A stretch of 6,455 nt of DNA from Desulfovibrio sp. (GTDB taxonomy: Bacteria > Desulfobacterota > Desulfovibrionia > Desulfovibrionales > Desulfovibrionaceae): contig DQED01000307.1 in NCBI GenBank assembly GCA_003525525.1, positions 1 through 6,455 on the forward strand, given 5' to 3'. Shown here piece by piece: positions 5,122 to 6,455 of this stretch. How positions within the stretch are numbered: the stretch's first letter is position 1; each line of letters begins with the position of its first letter. Made by a program: the position numbers and the translations under genes. A model generated the notes under the pieces. It did no database searches, had not been told where the DNA came from, and saw nothing but the letters and a program-made list of their open reading frames with translations.

Positions 5122-6083
5122 CCGAAAAACGGCTGTTGCGCCTGCGCGGCGCGTGCGGCTGGCTGGCGGCGCTGTGCTGCCTGTGCGCCGCCCTGGGGCT
5201 GGCCGACAGCTTCCTCAACAGCTTTCGCACGGGACCCAACGCCTTCTCCATCCTGCCCGGCAATACCGAGCACCTCTCCGGCCCCCTGCCCCCGGACGCC
5301 GCCGATGCCTCCTCCCTGGACGTGCGCATCGACCACCCCGGCGTCAGCCTGACCATGACCACGCAATCGCAGGGCTTCTGGTTCGGCAACCGGTTGTGGC
5401 AGGCCGAAGTCAAGGTCGCGCCCGACGCCAAACCCGGCGCTGCGACCATCGTCCTGCGCGACCCCAAGGCCGACGCCGCCGCCCCGGTCCAGGCCTTCGT
5501 CATCCGCGTCTTCCCGGACCAGGCCTCCCTGGACGCCGCCTCCAATTCCTACATCCGCCGCGTGTTCGGCATCACGCCCCTGGCCGCGTCCGCCTCCTGC
5601 CTCGCCATCGCCATCCTGGCCGGCATCTGCGTCTACCTCTCCTCGCGCGCCCTCGAATCCGTGTGGCGCAAACAAGGCAAGGCCGTGGTTTACATGACCA
5701 AGAAAACCCCCGAAGGCCTGCTCATCTCCTTCGGCCTCGGCACCGAACACGGCCTCTCCCCCGGCGCGACCGTCGCCGTGGCCGACGAATCCGGCCTGCC
5801 CCTGGCCACCGCCGCCGTGGTGCGCTGGCAGATGGAGCACCGCCAGCATCCCGAGCAGGGTTACCGCTCCTGTCTGGGCCTGATGCGACTGGGCCGTGAG
5901 TACGGCCATCAGCGGCTGGAGGCCGCCTGTGCGCGGGCGCAATCGATTCGCTCACCGTCCTACAAGAGCATCGCCTCCATCCTGGGCTGTGGCCTGGACC
6001 AGCGGCCGCTGGATGCGCCAATGGCCGCACAGGCAAGCCTGCCGCTGCACGAGAACGTGCGCGGGCCGAGCTACTACCACTGA
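5118..6083 (+). CDS. Two-TM membrane protein fused in frame to an IstA transposase tail (interrupted gene)
   Basis: The reading frame gives 321 residues made of two unrelated parts. Residues 1 to about 235 are an unrecognised membrane protein: a basic start (MTEKRLLRLR), TM1 (about 12-29), an external beta-rich domain (about 30-150), TM2 (about 152-175), and a cytoplasmic segment with the beta-type pattern LLISFGLGTEHGLSPGATV. Residues about 236-321 are instead the C-terminus of IS21-type IstA. The original C-terminus of the membrane protein is therefore missing, probably by a short stretch since its last domain looks unfinished. I chose the GTG at 5118 because it overlaps the preceding stop by 4 nt with GGAG 7 nt upstream; an in-frame ATG at 5031 lies inside the neighbouring gene. 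The two small membrane genes likely work together, but the function is unknown and the chimera may be non-functional. Confidence 0.75.
   Translation: MTEKRLLRLRGACGWLAALCCLCAALGLADSFLNSFRTGPNAFSILPGNTEHLSGPLPPDAADASSLDVRIDHPGVSLTMTTQSQGFWFGNRLWQAEVKVAPDAKPGAATIVLRDPKADAAAPVQAFVIRVFPDQASLDAASNSYIRRVFGITPLAASASCLAIAILAGICVYLSSRALESVWRKQGKAVVYMTKKTPEGLLISFGLGTEHGLSPGATVAVADESGLPLATAAVVRWQMEHRQHPEQGYRSCLGLMRLGREYGHQRLEAACARAQSIRSPSYKSIASILGCGLDQRPLDAPMAAQASLPLHENVRGPSYYH
5820..6083 (+). pseudogene. istA: 3' remnant of IS21-family transposase istA
   Basis: Codons from about 5820 to the TGA at 6081-6083 encode a typical IS21 IstA C-terminus: HPEQGYRSCLGLMRLGREYG, then RLEAACARA, SYKSIASIL, and the family ending LHENVRGPSYYH. 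Only ~86 of the usual ~500 residues are present. The N-terminal helix-turn-helix and the DDE catalytic core are absent, with membrane-protein sequence in their place. No IS left end is seen. The remnant cannot act as a transposase. The exact join is uncertain by some 10-20 nt because the boundary sequence reads smoothly. Confidence 0.85.
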
Positions 6084-6119
6084 GCTCCAACGCGCAAGCG
6101 AAACCAACAAGGAAGAACC

Positions 6120-6455
6120 ATGCTCAACGAACAGACCCTCAACCAACTGCGCGCCCTGCGCCTGGACGGCATGGTGGCCGCCCTCAGCGACGCGGCCACC
6201 CACATCACAGCCAGCGAACTGCCCTTTGAACAACGCCTGGCGCTGCTGGTCCAGCGCGAGGTGGACTGGCGCGACAGCAAACGTCTGGAGCGCCTGCTGA
6301 AGGCCGCCCGCCTGAAGGTCTCCAGTGCTTGCCTGGAAGACATCGACTGGCGCACCAGCCGGGGCCTGAGCCGGGAGGTCATCACCAGCCTGGCCGGCGG
6401 GGACTGGCTGCGCCATGGCCACAACGTGCTGCTCACCGGCGCCACCGGGTGCGGC
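6120..6455 (+). CDS. istB: IS21-family helper ATPase IstB, N-terminal part
   Basis: IstB is the AAA+ ATPase that helps IstA select target DNA in IS21-family transposition. The 112 visible residues start MLNEQTLNQLRALRLDGM, contain the characteristic LPFEQRLALLVQREVDWRDSKR (split here at 34-50 and following) and the LKAARLK and DIDWRTSRGL segments, and reach the Walker A start NVLLTGATGCG at the window edge. Family length is about 250 residues, so roughly 140 should follow. AAGGAAG (6109-6115) lies at a suitable distance before the ATG. The gene begins 36 nt after the istA remnant. No frameshift or stop is seen in the visible part, so IstB could still be made and might act in trans on other copies, which is inference. 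Confidence 0.95.
   Translation, partial: MLNEQTLNQLRALRLDGMVAALSDAATHITASELPFEQRLALLVQREVDWRDSKRLERLLKAARLKVSSACLEDIDWRTSRGLSREVITSLAGGDWLRHGHNVLLTGATGCG

Larger units (their letters stand above)
5820..6455 (+). mobile_element. IS21-family element, left-truncated, continuing past right edge
   Basis: The istA tail and the istB start occur in the usual IS21 order with a 36-nt gap. The left end, including terminal repeat and most of istA, has been lost, so the element appears unable to move by itself. Whether its right end is intact lies outside the window. Base composition is as GC-rich as the host genes, so composition alone gives no sign of recent transfer. Confidence 0.85.

Noticed and set aside
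1..6455. CRISPR array, tRNA, rRNA or riboswitch
   Set aside because: I saw no regularly spaced repeats, cloverleaf or rRNA-like stretches. The only non-coding region over 100 nt is 2112-2333, which is explained by promoter elements.

Overview
This 6.5 kb window is GC-rich throughout. Its gene content looks like a sulfate-reducing deltaproteobacterium of the Desulfovibrio / Solidesulfovibrio type. That assignment rests on three things: a membrane-anchored HAMP/sigma-54 activator, a TauE/SafE permease, and small lipoprotein or membrane genes in an order I remember from Desulfovibrio genomes. No marker gene in the window confirms it.

Layout. On the minus strand, 2111 down to the left edge encodes a transmembrane one-component sigma-54 activator: TM1, periplasmic Cache-like sensor, TM2, HAMP, AAA+. 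It is cut off inside the end of the AAA+ domain. A 222-bp divergent intergenic region (2112-2333) holds an imperfect dyad, a near-consensus -24/-12 sigma-54 promoter and a sigma-70-like promoter, the latter two pointing right. Rightward from there runs a compact operon-like series: a UspA-type stress protein (2334-2750), a small exported one-TM protein (2769-3065), a TauE/SafE permease (3095-4150), a lipoprotein (4180-4785), a strong GC hairpin (4802-4836), a two-TM small protein (4861-5121) and a two-TM membrane protein starting at a GTG that overlaps its neighbour by 4 nt (5118 onward).

The last gene does not end naturally. At about 5820 it runs in frame into the last ~86 codons of an IS21-family transposase (IstA), followed by the start of istB (6120 to the right edge, cut within the Walker A motif). 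The right end of the operon has therefore been broken by an IS21-type element that has lost its own left end and most of istA.

Working model (inference): the activator senses a periplasmic ligand, binds the dyad about 97 bp upstream of the predicted sigma-54 start site, and switches on the Usp/permease/envelope-protein operon, while its own leftward promoter lies inside the same dyad. The likely cargo of the permease is an oxidised sulfur anion or organosulfonate, but the sequence does not settle this. The most notable points are the regulator-promoter pairing, the non-canonical GAFSEA loop in the activator, the poorly characterised envelope cluster around the permease, and the membrane protein/transposase chimera.
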